Source: Rosettibacter primus
GTDB lineage: Bacteria > Bacteroidota > Ignavibacteria > Ignavibacteriales > Melioribacteraceae
Assembly: GCF_036860675.1 (NCBI RefSeq)
Contig: NZ_JAYKGK010000003.1
Location: forward strand, 186,001-250,000
Length of the DNA: 64,000 bases
Reading direction: 5' to 3'
The notes under the pieces were generated by a model. It worked only from the letters and a program-made list of their open reading frames with translations. It had not been told where the DNA came from and made no database searches. A program made the translations under genes and the position numbers. Positions 33,883 through 42,138 of this stretch are shown in pieces. Position 1 is the stretch's first letter. Every line of letters begins with the position of its first letter.

Positions 33883-34107
33883 ATTATAATCCCAAATTAA
33901 TGATAAAATTATTTTGCTACTTATTCTAAAATACTAAAGAATTATATAAATGTCTTTCTTTTCCTGAAGACAACATTTTAATTAATGAGATAATATTTTT
34001 TCTGAGAGTGTTTTCGTTAATATTAATCAGTTCATTTTAACAACATTCTAATTGAACTATTTTCTTTAAATATTAGTTAAGCTTGAGAAACCCGAGGAGG
34101 GAGAGCA

Positions 34108-34779
34108 ATGAAAATAATTTCTACATTCATTATTATAACTATATTTTTTGCATCAGCAGTTTTGATATCCCGAAGTTTTCGCGTAGATAAAATTCCAAAT
34201 GGGAACAAATTTATGTGTGGTAATTGCCATACAAATCCCGATGGCGGTGGTGCTCGAAATAGTTTTGGCAAAGCAGTAGAAGCAAGAGTTACACCAAATG
34301 GATTTCAAGATTTTTGGGATTCACAATTAGCATCTTTAGATTCAGACGGCGATGGCTTTTCAAACGGAGTTGAACTTCAAGACCCAAATGGAACGTGGAG
34401 ACCCGGTCAACCTAATCCTGGCAATTCTAATTTGGTTTCAAATCCAGGCGACCCAAACAGCAAACCTAATATAAATTCAGTTGAACTTTCTGAGAACATT
34501 TTCACATATAAACTGCTTAACAATTATCCAAATCCTTTTAATCCATCTACTAACATTATTTTTGAAATACCTCAAACAGAATTTGTTACATTGAAAATTT
34601 TCGATATCAATGGTGAGCTAATTAAAACTTTAGTCAGTCAAAATTTATCTGCTGGCAGATATGAAAAAGTTTGGAACGGAAAAAATGAAAAGGGGGAAGA
34701 TGTTTCGACAGGAATTTATCTCTATCAGCTTAATGCAGGACATTTTAGCAAAGCAAATAGAATGATTCTTTTAAGATAA
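34108..34779 (+). CDS. T9SS-exported protein with single c-type heme motif
   Basis: 223 residues: signal peptide (1-about 22), one heme-binding Cys37-Gly-Asn-Cys40-His41 followed by TNPDGGGARNSFGKAV, an acidic calcium-type loop LDSDGDGFSNGVEL (Asp78, Asp80, Asp82, Glu89), a Pro/Asn-rich linker, and a C-terminal type IX secretion sorting domain from NYPNPFNPST (139-148) to the end. It should therefore cross the outer membrane or be surface-attached carrying a heme. AGGAGG at 34095-34100 lies seven bases before the ATG. The next gene starts eight bases later and shares the heme module; joint function in surface electron transfer is inferred. Confidence 0.85.
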   Translation: MKIISTFIIITIFFASAVLISRSFRVDKIPNGNKFMCGNCHTNPDGGGARNSFGKAVEARVTPNGFQDFWDSQLASLDSDGDGFSNGVELQDPNGTWRPGQPNPGNSNLVSNPGDPNSKPNINSVELSENIFTYKLLNNYPNPFNPSTNIIFEIPQTEFVTLKIFDINGELIKTLVSQNLSAGRYEKVWNGKNEKGEDVSTGIYLYQLNAGHFSKANRMILLR

Positions 34780-34786
34780 CCTTGTT

Positions 34787-35890
34787 ATGAAGACAAAAAT
34801 AACATCACTTTTATTTTTTATTGCAATCATAGAATTATATTCACTTCCGCGCTTTTCGATGCGTTTAGGCGATAAATGCAGCGATTGCCATATCAATCCA
34901 ACCGGTGGAATGATAAGAAATGAAAATGGATTTTTCTTTGGCAAAAATGTTTTAAGCATGATTTCACCAAGAGAAAAAGACTTTAGTCTTTCTCAAAAAT
35001 TTACAGAAAATGTTTCATTTGGTTTCGATTATCGTTCTCAATTCCTTTATTCACAAGAAAAGAACAGAGCAGATTTCCAGGATATGACTGGCTCAATTTA
35101 TTTAAATGCAGGAATATCTAAAAAAATTGATGTTGCTGCCAGATATGATTTCGTTCAATCAATTTGGGAAGCTTTTGCAATAGCGAGAATTTTACCAAAT
35201 GAAAGTTACATAAAGATTGGTTCGTTCACTCCTTATTTTGGAATTCGATTAGATGACCACACTTCTTATACCCGCGGCGGCGACTTTGGACTTCTGTTTT
35301 CTATTGGCTCCATTCAAGGATTAATTTATAATCCCTTTTATATCGAAACAGGCATTGAACTAGGTGCAAACTTAACCGATATTACTCATCTAACTTTTAG
35401 TATTGGTAAAAGTAAATTTAATACAACATTAACAACTGACCCAACTATTACTTCAAGATTTGAAATAACTCCTTCTTTAGAAAAAATTAATTTGCTTTTT
35501 GGCGGCTCTTTTGCTTCTACAAAAACAAAAAATTTTGGTGCAACATTAAACACTCTGCTTTATGGAGGATTTTTAGGGATTGGAACAAAATATTTTTCGT
35601 TAATGGGAGAATTTGACATTGCAAAAGATTACATCGAGAAAAATACTAATTCATCAGCAATGATGATAGAAGCAACTTATCAATTAATGGTTGGGCTCGA
35701 TGCCGTTGTTCGTTATGATAATTTTGATATCAATACTTCAAAAGAAAAAGATGAACATGCACATTTAGTAATCGGATTTGAGTTCTTTCCATTTAGTTTT
35801 ATTGAATTGCGGCCTCAGTATAGAATTAACCTTGAAAATCCAAACAAAAACAATAATGCATTGGTATTGCAGTTTCATTTCTGGTATTAA
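34787..35890 (+). CDS. Predicted outer-membrane beta-barrel protein with N-terminal heme motif
   Basis: 367 residues. After a signal peptide (1-about 19) comes a heme c motif Cys31-Ser-Asp-Cys34-His35 with INPTGGMIRNENG, matching the first gene's module in spacing (CxxCHxNPxGGxxRN). The rest alternates polar and hydrophobic residues with aromatic ends (SFGFDYRSQFLYS, SIYLNAGISKKIDVAARYDF) and ends in LQFHFWY, a typical C-terminal strand of an outer-membrane barrel. A porin-like barrel carrying a heme would suit electron or redox transfer across the outer membrane; this is inference. It is coupled to the preceding gene. Confidence 0.8.
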   Translation: MKTKITSLLFFIAIIELYSLPRFSMRLGDKCSDCHINPTGGMIRNENGFFFGKNVLSMISPREKDFSLSQKFTENVSFGFDYRSQFLYSQEKNRADFQDMTGSIYLNAGISKKIDVAARYDFVQSIWEAFAIARILPNESYIKIGSFTPYFGIRLDDHTSYTRGGDFGLLFSIGSIQGLIYNPFYIETGIELGANLTDITHLTFSIGKSKFNTTLTTDPTITSRFEITPSLEKINLLFGGSFASTKTKNFGATLNTLLYGGFLGIGTKYFSLMGEFDIAKDYIEKNTNSSAMMIEATYQLMVGLDAVVRYDNFDINTSKEKDEHAHLVIGFEFFPFSFIELRPQYRINLENPNKNNNALVLQFHFWY

Positions 35891-36065
35891 TTTTAGAGTT
35901 ACTCCTTAAAAATTTCTTCATAAATTTAACAGTTTTTTTGTATTTAAGACTGATAAAAAAACTATGAAAAACAAAGATTATGTTATTAATAAACCTGTTA
36001 CTTATAAGGATCAAGTTTAATATGCAGAATTAAAATGTAATCCTGAAGTAAAAAATTACAGCTGT

Positions 36066-36353
36066 TTATTGATTTGCCAATCTTGCTTTCATTAGTGCAA
36101 TTGAAAGAGCATAACGGAACCTGAAGAGGGAATAAGTTGCACCAGTAATTGCATCTACTTTTCTAAAATCTTGTTTATCAATTAATTGTTTTTCATACAA
36201 AGGGTATGCAATAGCCGGAGAAGTCCCTGTAACACTCATTTCCTCATTATATTGAGCATCATTCTCTTTACTTTTGCCATCCTTTTTAATTTCATCATAG
36301 TCTATGCTAATAATTTTTTCTTCGAGTAATCTATTGAAAAACTCATGGATTTT
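36066..36353 (-). pseudogene. FMN-binding-domain protein remnant
   Basis: An open stretch of 95 codons on the minus strand ends with a stop at 36066-36068 and has no usable start; a TAA lies immediately upstream at 36354-36356. It contains TGTSPAIAYPLYEK, then VDAITGATYSLFRFRYALS, the (S/T)GAT(x)S motif of FMN-binding domains (as in RnfG/NqrC and related lipoproteins) where FMN is bound through the Thr. The N-terminal half and signal peptide are missing. I read it as the decayed 3' end of an exported flavoprotein gene. Confidence 0.6.
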
Positions 36354-36451
36354 TTATTTATATCTATAAGCAATTAGTATTTCCCAGTAAAAACACTTCG
36401 GTCACAATTGAACTAAATTGCATTTTATAAAGTTAACTTAATAAAAAGTTT

Positions 36452-38494
36452 ATGAAAAATAGATTAGCAAAAGAACAATCACCTTATTTGCTTCAACATG
36501 CGAATAACTTAGTTGATTGGTTCCCCTGGTGTGATGAAGCATTTGAAAAAGCAAGAAGGGAAGACAAACCGATATTTCTTTCAATTGGATATTCGACATG
36601 CCACTGGTGCCATGTAATGGCTCATGAATCTTTTGAAGATGAAAAAGTTGCAGAAATCCTGAATAAAAATTTTGTTTCAATAAAAGTAGACAGAGAAGAA
36701 CGTCCTGATATAGACAATATTTACATGCTAGTATGTCAAATAATAACTGGAAGAGGAGGTTGGCCATTATCAATTTTTATGACAGCCGACAAAAAGCCAT
36801 TCTACGCAGGCACTTATTTCCCAAAATATTCTTATGCTGGAAGAATTGGATTTGTAGATTTATTAAACCATATCATTGAACTCTGGAAAACAAGAAAAGA
36901 TGAATTATTGAGAAGCACAGATGAAATAACAAGATATTTAGAATTGCAATTCCAATCCTCTGAAGAAGAAGATTTGCATCAAGACATTTTGAAAAGAACT
37001 TTTATTTCGCTCAAAAATAATTTTGATGAAATACACGGCGGATTTGGAACAGCACCCAAATTCCCATCACCGCATAATCTAATTTTTCTATTTAATTATT
37101 ACTTAAACTACGGAGAAGAAAATGCCTTAAAAATGGCATTAAAGACACTTGTCGAAATGCGCAATGGTGGAATTTATGACCAAATTGGTTATGGTTTTCA
37201 TCGATATTCAACCGACGAAAATTGGCTGGTGCCACATTTTGAAAAAATGCTTTATGATCAGGCATTATTAATTGAAGCTTATTCAAACGCATATAAAATA
37301 ACTTTAGATGAATTTTATAAAAATGTTATTTATGAAATTTACACTTACTTGAAAAGAGAAATGCTTTCTAAAGAAGGTGTATTTTTTTCAGCTCAGGATG
37401 CCGATAGCGAAGGAGAAGAAGGAAAATTTTATTTATGGACAACAAATGAAATTAAAGAAATTTTTCCTGATAATTATGAAACCATAAAAAAATTATTCAA
37501 TCTATCTGACGAAGGAAACTTTCACAACGAAATAACAAGAAAATTAACCGGTAAAAATATTTTGTATCTATCAGACAGATTAAACAATGTTCTTGAAAAA
37601 TTAAACATTAGTTTTGAAGAATATGAGAAAATAAGAAGTGTTCTCTTAAATCATAGAAATAAAAGAATTCCAGTACTTAAGGATGACAAAATCTTAACAG
37701 ACTGGAACAGTCTTTTAATTTCATCACTCGTTAAATCATACATTGTATTTAATGATGAAAATTTTCTAAAATCAGCTGTAAATTGTTATGAGTTTATTAT
37801 AAATAATTTATATGACGGAAAAAGGTTATTACATGCATATAAAAATGGCAACAAATTAGCAGAAGGTTTTCTTGATGATTATTCATTTTTAATTAGAGCT
37901 TCATTAGACCTTTACAAAGCTACACTCGACGAAAAATATTTAATTAAATCAATCCAGCTTAATTCCATTTTGAAAGAAGAATTCTGGGATAAAAATAATG
38001 GCGGATACTTTTTTACTTCTTCAAATACTGAAAACATTGTACGCACAAAATTACTCTATGATGGTGCTATCCCATCAGGAAATTCTGTTCAGCTTTCAAA
38101 TTTAATAAGGCTATATCATTTAACTGGAGATTCTGAGTTTTCAGAATTAATAAACAAACAACTGAAAGCATTTTCACATCAGGTTAACAGTGCATCGTTT
38201 GGCTATTCATATTTTTTGAATTCATATCTGTCGCTTAAACAAGAAAGCAGAGAACTTTTAATAATGACTCAAAAGCGTTTAGATAAAGAAATTATTCATA
38301 AATTGTCTTCGTATGAAAATTTACATACAATTCTAATTACACCAGAAAATAAAGAAACATTAACCAAAATTGCTCCATGGACAATCAACTACAAAATAGT
38401 TAACAATCATACAACTTTTTATTTATGCGAGAATTATTCATGCAGTTTACCTACAAATAATTTTGATGAAGTATTAAAAAATATAGAATTATAA
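36452..38494 (+). CDS. YyaL-type protein (thioredoxin-like DUF255 + (alpha/alpha)6 domain)
   Basis: 680 residues. The N-terminal thioredoxin-like domain starts with the family signature NRLAKEQSPYLLQHANNLVDW and carries CHWCH at about 50-54, SFEDEKVAEILNKNFVSIKVDREERPD, and GGWPLSIFMTADKKPFYAGT. The remaining 500 residues form a glycosidase-like (alpha/alpha)6 barrel with PHFEKMLYDQALL and AEGFLDDYSFLI. Homologues include bacterial YyaL and animal SPATA20; the function is not established, though some are epimerase-like. No signal peptide. Confidence 0.92.
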   Translation: MKNRLAKEQSPYLLQHANNLVDWFPWCDEAFEKARREDKPIFLSIGYSTCHWCHVMAHESFEDEKVAEILNKNFVSIKVDREERPDIDNIYMLVCQIITGRGGWPLSIFMTADKKPFYAGTYFPKYSYAGRIGFVDLLNHIIELWKTRKDELLRSTDEITRYLELQFQSSEEEDLHQDILKRTFISLKNNFDEIHGGFGTAPKFPSPHNLIFLFNYYLNYGEENALKMALKTLVEMRNGGIYDQIGYGFHRYSTDENWLVPHFEKMLYDQALLIEAYSNAYKITLDEFYKNVIYEIYTYLKREMLSKEGVFFSAQDADSEGEEGKFYLWTTNEIKEIFPDNYETIKKLFNLSDEGNFHNEITRKLTGKNILYLSDRLNNVLEKLNISFEEYEKIRSVLLNHRNKRIPVLKDDKILTDWNSLLISSLVKSYIVFNDENFLKSAVNCYEFIINNLYDGKRLLHAYKNGNKLAEGFLDDYSFLIRASLDLYKATLDEKYLIKSIQLNSILKEEFWDKNNGGYFFTSSNTENIVRTKLLYDGAIPSGNSVQLSNLIRLYHLTGDSEFSELINKQLKAFSHQVNSASFGYSYFLNSYLSLKQESRELLIMTQKRLDKEIIHKLSSYENLHTILITPENKETLTKIAPWTINYKIVNNHTTFYLCENYSCSLPTNNFDEVLKNIEL

Positions 38495-38554
38495 TTATTC
38501 ATTTTTATTCATAATTATTAAAAAATTTTATTCTGCCTATTGAATCTATAATTT

Positions 38555-38701
38555 ATGATTCTTATAATCACAATTGAATTTTCAATTTTTACCAAAGTGA
38601 ATAGATTAGATAAAAAATATTGCAATTTGCCTTCAACCATTAAGGCTCTGTTCAATTCAGAGTTATCCATCACAACATACACGTTCACGACGACGCGTTA
38701 A
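38555..38701 (+). promoter_or_regulatory. Threonine-rich leader ORF before the threonine operon
   Basis: A frame from ATG 38555 (48 codons; alternative in-frame GTG 38597 or TTG 38627) ends at TAA 38699-38701. Its last nine residues are TTYTFTTTR: six Thr codons out of eight just before the final Arg, preceded by an Ile codon. Four of those Thr codons are ACG, unusual in such AT-rich DNA. Aspartate kinase, asd, thrB and thrC follow 64 bases later. This is the pattern of an attenuator leader peptide sensing threonyl-tRNA (and isoleucyl-tRNA). Two mutually exclusive short stems (38682-38686 with 38705-38709; 38695-38699 with 38706-38710) exist, but no convincing U-run terminator, so the mechanism is open. 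Confidence 0.6.
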
Positions 38702-38765
38702 TACGAACGCACTTTCCTTAAATATCTCTTCTTTAACTAAAATTAAAAAAAGGTGCAATGAACAA

Positions 38766-40151
38766 ATGAGAATATTAAAATTTGGTGGTTCAAGTGTAGG
38801 AAATGCAGAAAGAATTAACAATGTAATTGAAATTCTACAAAAATATTACATCTCAAAAAAATTAAAATTTTCTGTTGTCTTTTCTGCATTTCAGGGAGTA
38901 ACAGATAAACTTATTGAAATCGGAAATCTTGCTTACAAAAGAAATACTCAATATACAGCTGAATTGAACGCATTAATTGAGCATCATAATAAAATTGTAA
39001 ATCAATTAAATCAGAAGAACAACATTAACCAGTTAATCAAAAAAGTAGATAAGCTTTTTACCGAATTAAAAGAAGTTGTTGATGGTGTCTATCTTGTAAA
39101 AGAATTAACACCAAGAACACTCGATTACATTGTAAGTTTTGGTGAAAAACTATCCTGTACAATTATTGGCGAAACTATGATTAATCGTGGGATTGACTGC
39201 GAAATTTTATTTGCAGATAAACTAATTAAAACAGACGATAATTTTGGTTCAGCTCGCGTCGATTTCAAAAAAACAAATAAAAATATTGTAAGTTATTTTC
39301 AAAGACATAAAAAGATACAGGTAATAACTGGATTTATTTCATCAACTTCCAATAATGAAATTACAACACTGGGAAGAGGCGGTTCAGATTATACTGCATC
39401 AATCTTTGGAGCAGCATTAAATGCTTTTTTAATTGAAATATGGACAGATGTAGATGGTATTTTAACTGCCGATCCTCGCAAAGTTAAAGATGCATTTCCG
39501 CTTGAATCTGTTACTTATGAAGAAGCAATGGAATTATCTCACTTTGGAGCCAAGGTAATTTATCCTCCCACATTGCTGCCCGCTCTTCACAAAAAAATTA
39601 AAATAGTAATTAAGAACACATTTAATCCAGAATTCCCGGGAACAATGATTGTTGAAAAAGAAAAATCACCAAAGTTTACTATTAAAGGAATTTCTTCAAT
39701 TGATGATATTGCACTGGTTCAGGTTCAAGGTGGTGGAATGATTGGAGTAAGCGGAATTGCTGCCAGATTATTTGGAGCTCTTGCAAAGCACAATATTAAT
39801 ATAATTCTTATATCTCAGGCATCATCAGAACACAGTATTTGTTTTGCCGTTTTACCAAAACATGGCAATATAGCAAAAAAGATTATCGAAGAAGAATTTC
39901 GAATTGAAATAATGGACGGTAAAATTGGTAAAGTGGAAGTAGAAAAAAACCTATCAATTATTGCCGTCGTTGGAGAAAATATGCGTCATACCCCAGGAAT
40001 TGCAGGAAAAGTATTTGGTTCACTGGGAAAAAATAACATTAACATAATTGCAATTGCACAGGGTTCATCAGAATTAAATATTTCTCTCGTAATTAGTAAA
40101 AACAATCTTACAGATGCATTAAACATTTTACACAAAGAATTATTGAAATAA
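38766..40151 (+). CDS. lysC: Aspartate kinase, monofunctional
   Basis: First step of the aspartate family pathway: aspartate + ATP to aspartyl phosphate. 461 residues: an amino-acid-kinase domain (MRILKFGGSSVGNAERI, TLGRGGSDYTASI, EIWTDVDGILTADPR, ELSHFGAKVIYPPTL) and two C-terminal ACT domains (IALVQVQGGGMIGVSGIAA and LSIIAVVGENMRHTPGIAG) for allosteric control. It lacks the homoserine dehydrogenase half of ThrA. AAAGGTG at 38750-38756 precedes a three-codon ORF (ATG 38758, MNK) whose stop overlaps this ATG. First structural gene of lysC-asd-thrB-thrC; given the leader ORF, thrA-like regulation is likely. Confidence 0.95.
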   Translation: MRILKFGGSSVGNAERINNVIEILQKYYISKKLKFSVVFSAFQGVTDKLIEIGNLAYKRNTQYTAELNALIEHHNKIVNQLNQKNNINQLIKKVDKLFTELKEVVDGVYLVKELTPRTLDYIVSFGEKLSCTIIGETMINRGIDCEILFADKLIKTDDNFGSARVDFKKTNKNIVSYFQRHKKIQVITGFISSTSNNEITTLGRGGSDYTASIFGAALNAFLIEIWTDVDGILTADPRKVKDAFPLESVTYEEAMELSHFGAKVIYPPTLLPALHKKIKIVIKNTFNPEFPGTMIVEKEKSPKFTIKGISSIDDIALVQVQGGGMIGVSGIAARLFGALAKHNINIILISQASSEHSICFAVLPKHGNIAKKIIEEEFRIEIMDGKIGKVEVEKNLSIIAVVGENMRHTPGIAGKVFGSLGKNNINIIAIAQGSSELNISLVISKNNLTDALNILHKELLK

Positions 40152-40162
40152 AGAGGTAAATT

Positions 40163-41206
40163 ATGAATACACAAAAAATACCAGTTGCAATTTTGGGAGC
40201 AACCGGAAGTGTTGGACAAAGATTCCTCGAACTTCTTTCAAATCATCCGTGGTTCGAAGTAGTTGAACTTGCAGCATCAGAAAAATCTGCAGGGAAAAAA
40301 TATTCTGAGGCTACAAACTGGATTATGCAAACTCCATTACCAGAAAAATTTGCAAACATGACTGTAAAAAAATGTGAACCTAATCTAAATGCAAAAGTTG
40401 TATTTTCAGGTCTTGATGCTTCTGTTGCCGGCGAAATTGAAACTGCATTTGCCGAGGCAGGTTATTATGTAATTTCAAATGCAAGAAATCATCGATTTGA
40501 TGATGATGTTCCTTTAATGATTCCAGAAGTAAATCCCGAACATCTTGAGTTATTAAAATCACAAAAATATAAGGGTGGAATTGTTACTAATCCAAATTGT
40601 TCTACAATTGGTTTGGCATTAGCATTAAAGCCGCTTCAGGATAATTTTGGGATTGAAGCTGTAAATGTGGTTACAATGCAGGCTGTATCTGGAGCTGGTT
40701 ATCCTGGACTTCCAAGTATGGACATTATTGATAATGTTATTCCATTTATTGGCGGCGAAGAAAAGAAAATGGAAACAGAACCATTAAAAATTCTGGGAAA
40801 GTTCAATACAAATAAAATTGAACTTGCTGACATTAAAATTAGTGCACAATGCAATCGTGTTGCTGTAATTGATGGTCATACTGAATGTGTTCAAGTAAAA
40901 TTGAAAAATAAAACAACTATTAATGAAATAATAAAAGTGTGGAAAGAATTTAAGTCACTGCCACAAGAACTTGGTTTACCAGCTGCACCCCAGAATCCAA
41001 TTGTTTATTTTTATGAAGAAAAGTATCCTCAGCCTAAAATACATAGAAATATTGAGAAAGGAATGGCAATTTCTATTGGTAGACTTCGAGAATGTCCATT
41101 ATTTGATTTTAAGTTTGTGATATTATCTCACAATACAATTCGTGGTGCTGCAGGAGGCACAATTTTAATTGCAGAATTAATGAAAGCAAAAGGATATATC
41201 CAATGA
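40163..41206 (+). CDS. asd: Aspartate-semialdehyde dehydrogenase
   Basis: NADPH-dependent reduction of aspartyl phosphate to aspartate semialdehyde, branch point to threonine, methionine and lysine. 347 residues, with the Rossmann motif ILGATGSVGQRF (10-21), catalytic Cys146 in VTNPNCSTIG, and RVAVIDGHTE with the active-site His. The LGATGSVGQRFLELL form is of the archaeal/fungal-like Asd subfamily. AGAGGT precedes the ATG; thrB overlaps by four bases. Confidence 0.95.
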   Translation: MNTQKIPVAILGATGSVGQRFLELLSNHPWFEVVELAASEKSAGKKYSEATNWIMQTPLPEKFANMTVKKCEPNLNAKVVFSGLDASVAGEIETAFAEAGYYVISNARNHRFDDDVPLMIPEVNPEHLELLKSQKYKGGIVTNPNCSTIGLALALKPLQDNFGIEAVNVVTMQAVSGAGYPGLPSMDIIDNVIPFIGGEEKKMETEPLKILGKFNTNKIELADIKISAQCNRVAVIDGHTECVQVKLKNKTTINEIIKVWKEFKSLPQELGLPAAPQNPIVYFYEEKYPQPKIHRNIEKGMAISIGRLRECPLFDFKFVILSHNTIRGAAGGTILIAELMKAKGYIQ

Positions 41207-42138
41207 GTTCAAAAAGCATAAGAGTATTTGCACCTGCATCTGTATCAAATGTTGGCCCTGGTTTCGATATGATGGGATTTGCTCTTCATGAACCCGGTGA
41301 TGAAATAATTATTAAAAAAAACAATTCAAATGAATTAAGAATCGTAAATATTGAGGGTGATAATGGGAATCTTCCAAAAGAAGTAGATAAGAACACTACA
41401 ACCGTTGCAATAAAATCACTTCTTGAAAAATATGATTTGAATGTAGGACTTGATGTTTCAATACATAAAAAAATGGGAATCGGAAGTGGACTTGGCTCCA
41501 GTGCCGCCAGTGCAGTTGCAGGTGTTTTTGCGGTTAATGAATTGCTCAACTTAAAACTTTCAAAAATTGATTTGCTTGTTCACGCAATGGCTGGTGAATT
41601 TGTTGCAAGCGGAAGCATTCATGCTGACAATGTTGCACCATGCTTATTTGGCGGTTTTGTTTTGATAAGAAGTTATAACCCACTCGACATTATTCAAATT
41701 GATTATCCAAAAAATTTATACTGCAGTATTGTTTATCCAGACATTGTAATTAAAACTAAAGAAGCAAGAAAAATTCTGAGCAAAACTGTTAAGTTGAAAA
41801 CAGCTATTGCTCAAGCTGGAAATGCTTCCGGTTTAATTATTGGACTTATGACTAAAAATTATGAATTAATCAGTCGTTCAATTATTGATTTAATAGCAGA
41901 ACCAAAACGCGCAAAATTAATTCCTTGTTACAATAGAGTTAGAAAAGCTGCTCTTGATAATGGCGCATTAAATTGCAATATAACAGGCTCAGGCCCATCT
42001 ATGTTTGCTTTTTCAACATCTGCTAAAGATGCGGAACGTATTGCAGATGCTATGTTTAAAGCTGTAATTCAATCTGGATTGAACGGAAAAAAATATGTTT
42101 CAAAAATTAATGGAAAAGGACCTATAGTTTTAGAATGA
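41203..42138 (+). CDS. thrB: Homoserine kinase
   Basis: GHMP-family kinase phosphorylating homoserine. 311 residues, with VFAPASVSNVGPGFDMMGFA at the N-terminus, the ATP-binding GHMP motif MGIGSGLGSSAASAVAG (about 91-107), GSIHADNVAPCLFGG and the C-terminal NITGSGPSMFAF. ATGA overlaps with asd upstream and thrC downstream show translational coupling within the threonine operon. Homoserine dehydrogenase, needed between asd and thrB, is not in this window. Confidence 0.95.
   Translation: MSSKSIRVFAPASVSNVGPGFDMMGFALHEPGDEIIIKKNNSNELRIVNIEGDNGNLPKEVDKNTTTVAIKSLLEKYDLNVGLDVSIHKKMGIGSGLGSSAASAVAGVFAVNELLNLKLSKIDLLVHAMAGEFVASGSIHADNVAPCLFGGFVLIRSYNPLDIIQIDYPKNLYCSIVYPDIVIKTKEARKILSKTVKLKTAIAQAGNASGLIIGLMTKNYELISRSIIDLIAEPKRAKLIPCYNRVRKAALDNGALNCNITGSGPSMFAFSTSAKDAERIADAMFKAVIQSGLNGKKYVSKINGKGPIVLE

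Noticed and set aside
38662..38672. DnaA-box-like TTATCCATCA
   Set aside because: Single imperfect match with no cluster; the origin is not shown by it.
38680..38712. Classical attenuator terminator in the threonine leader
   Set aside because: The only stems are five base pairs and no U-run follows; their overlap does not give the standard starvation logic, so only the leader ORF is claimed.
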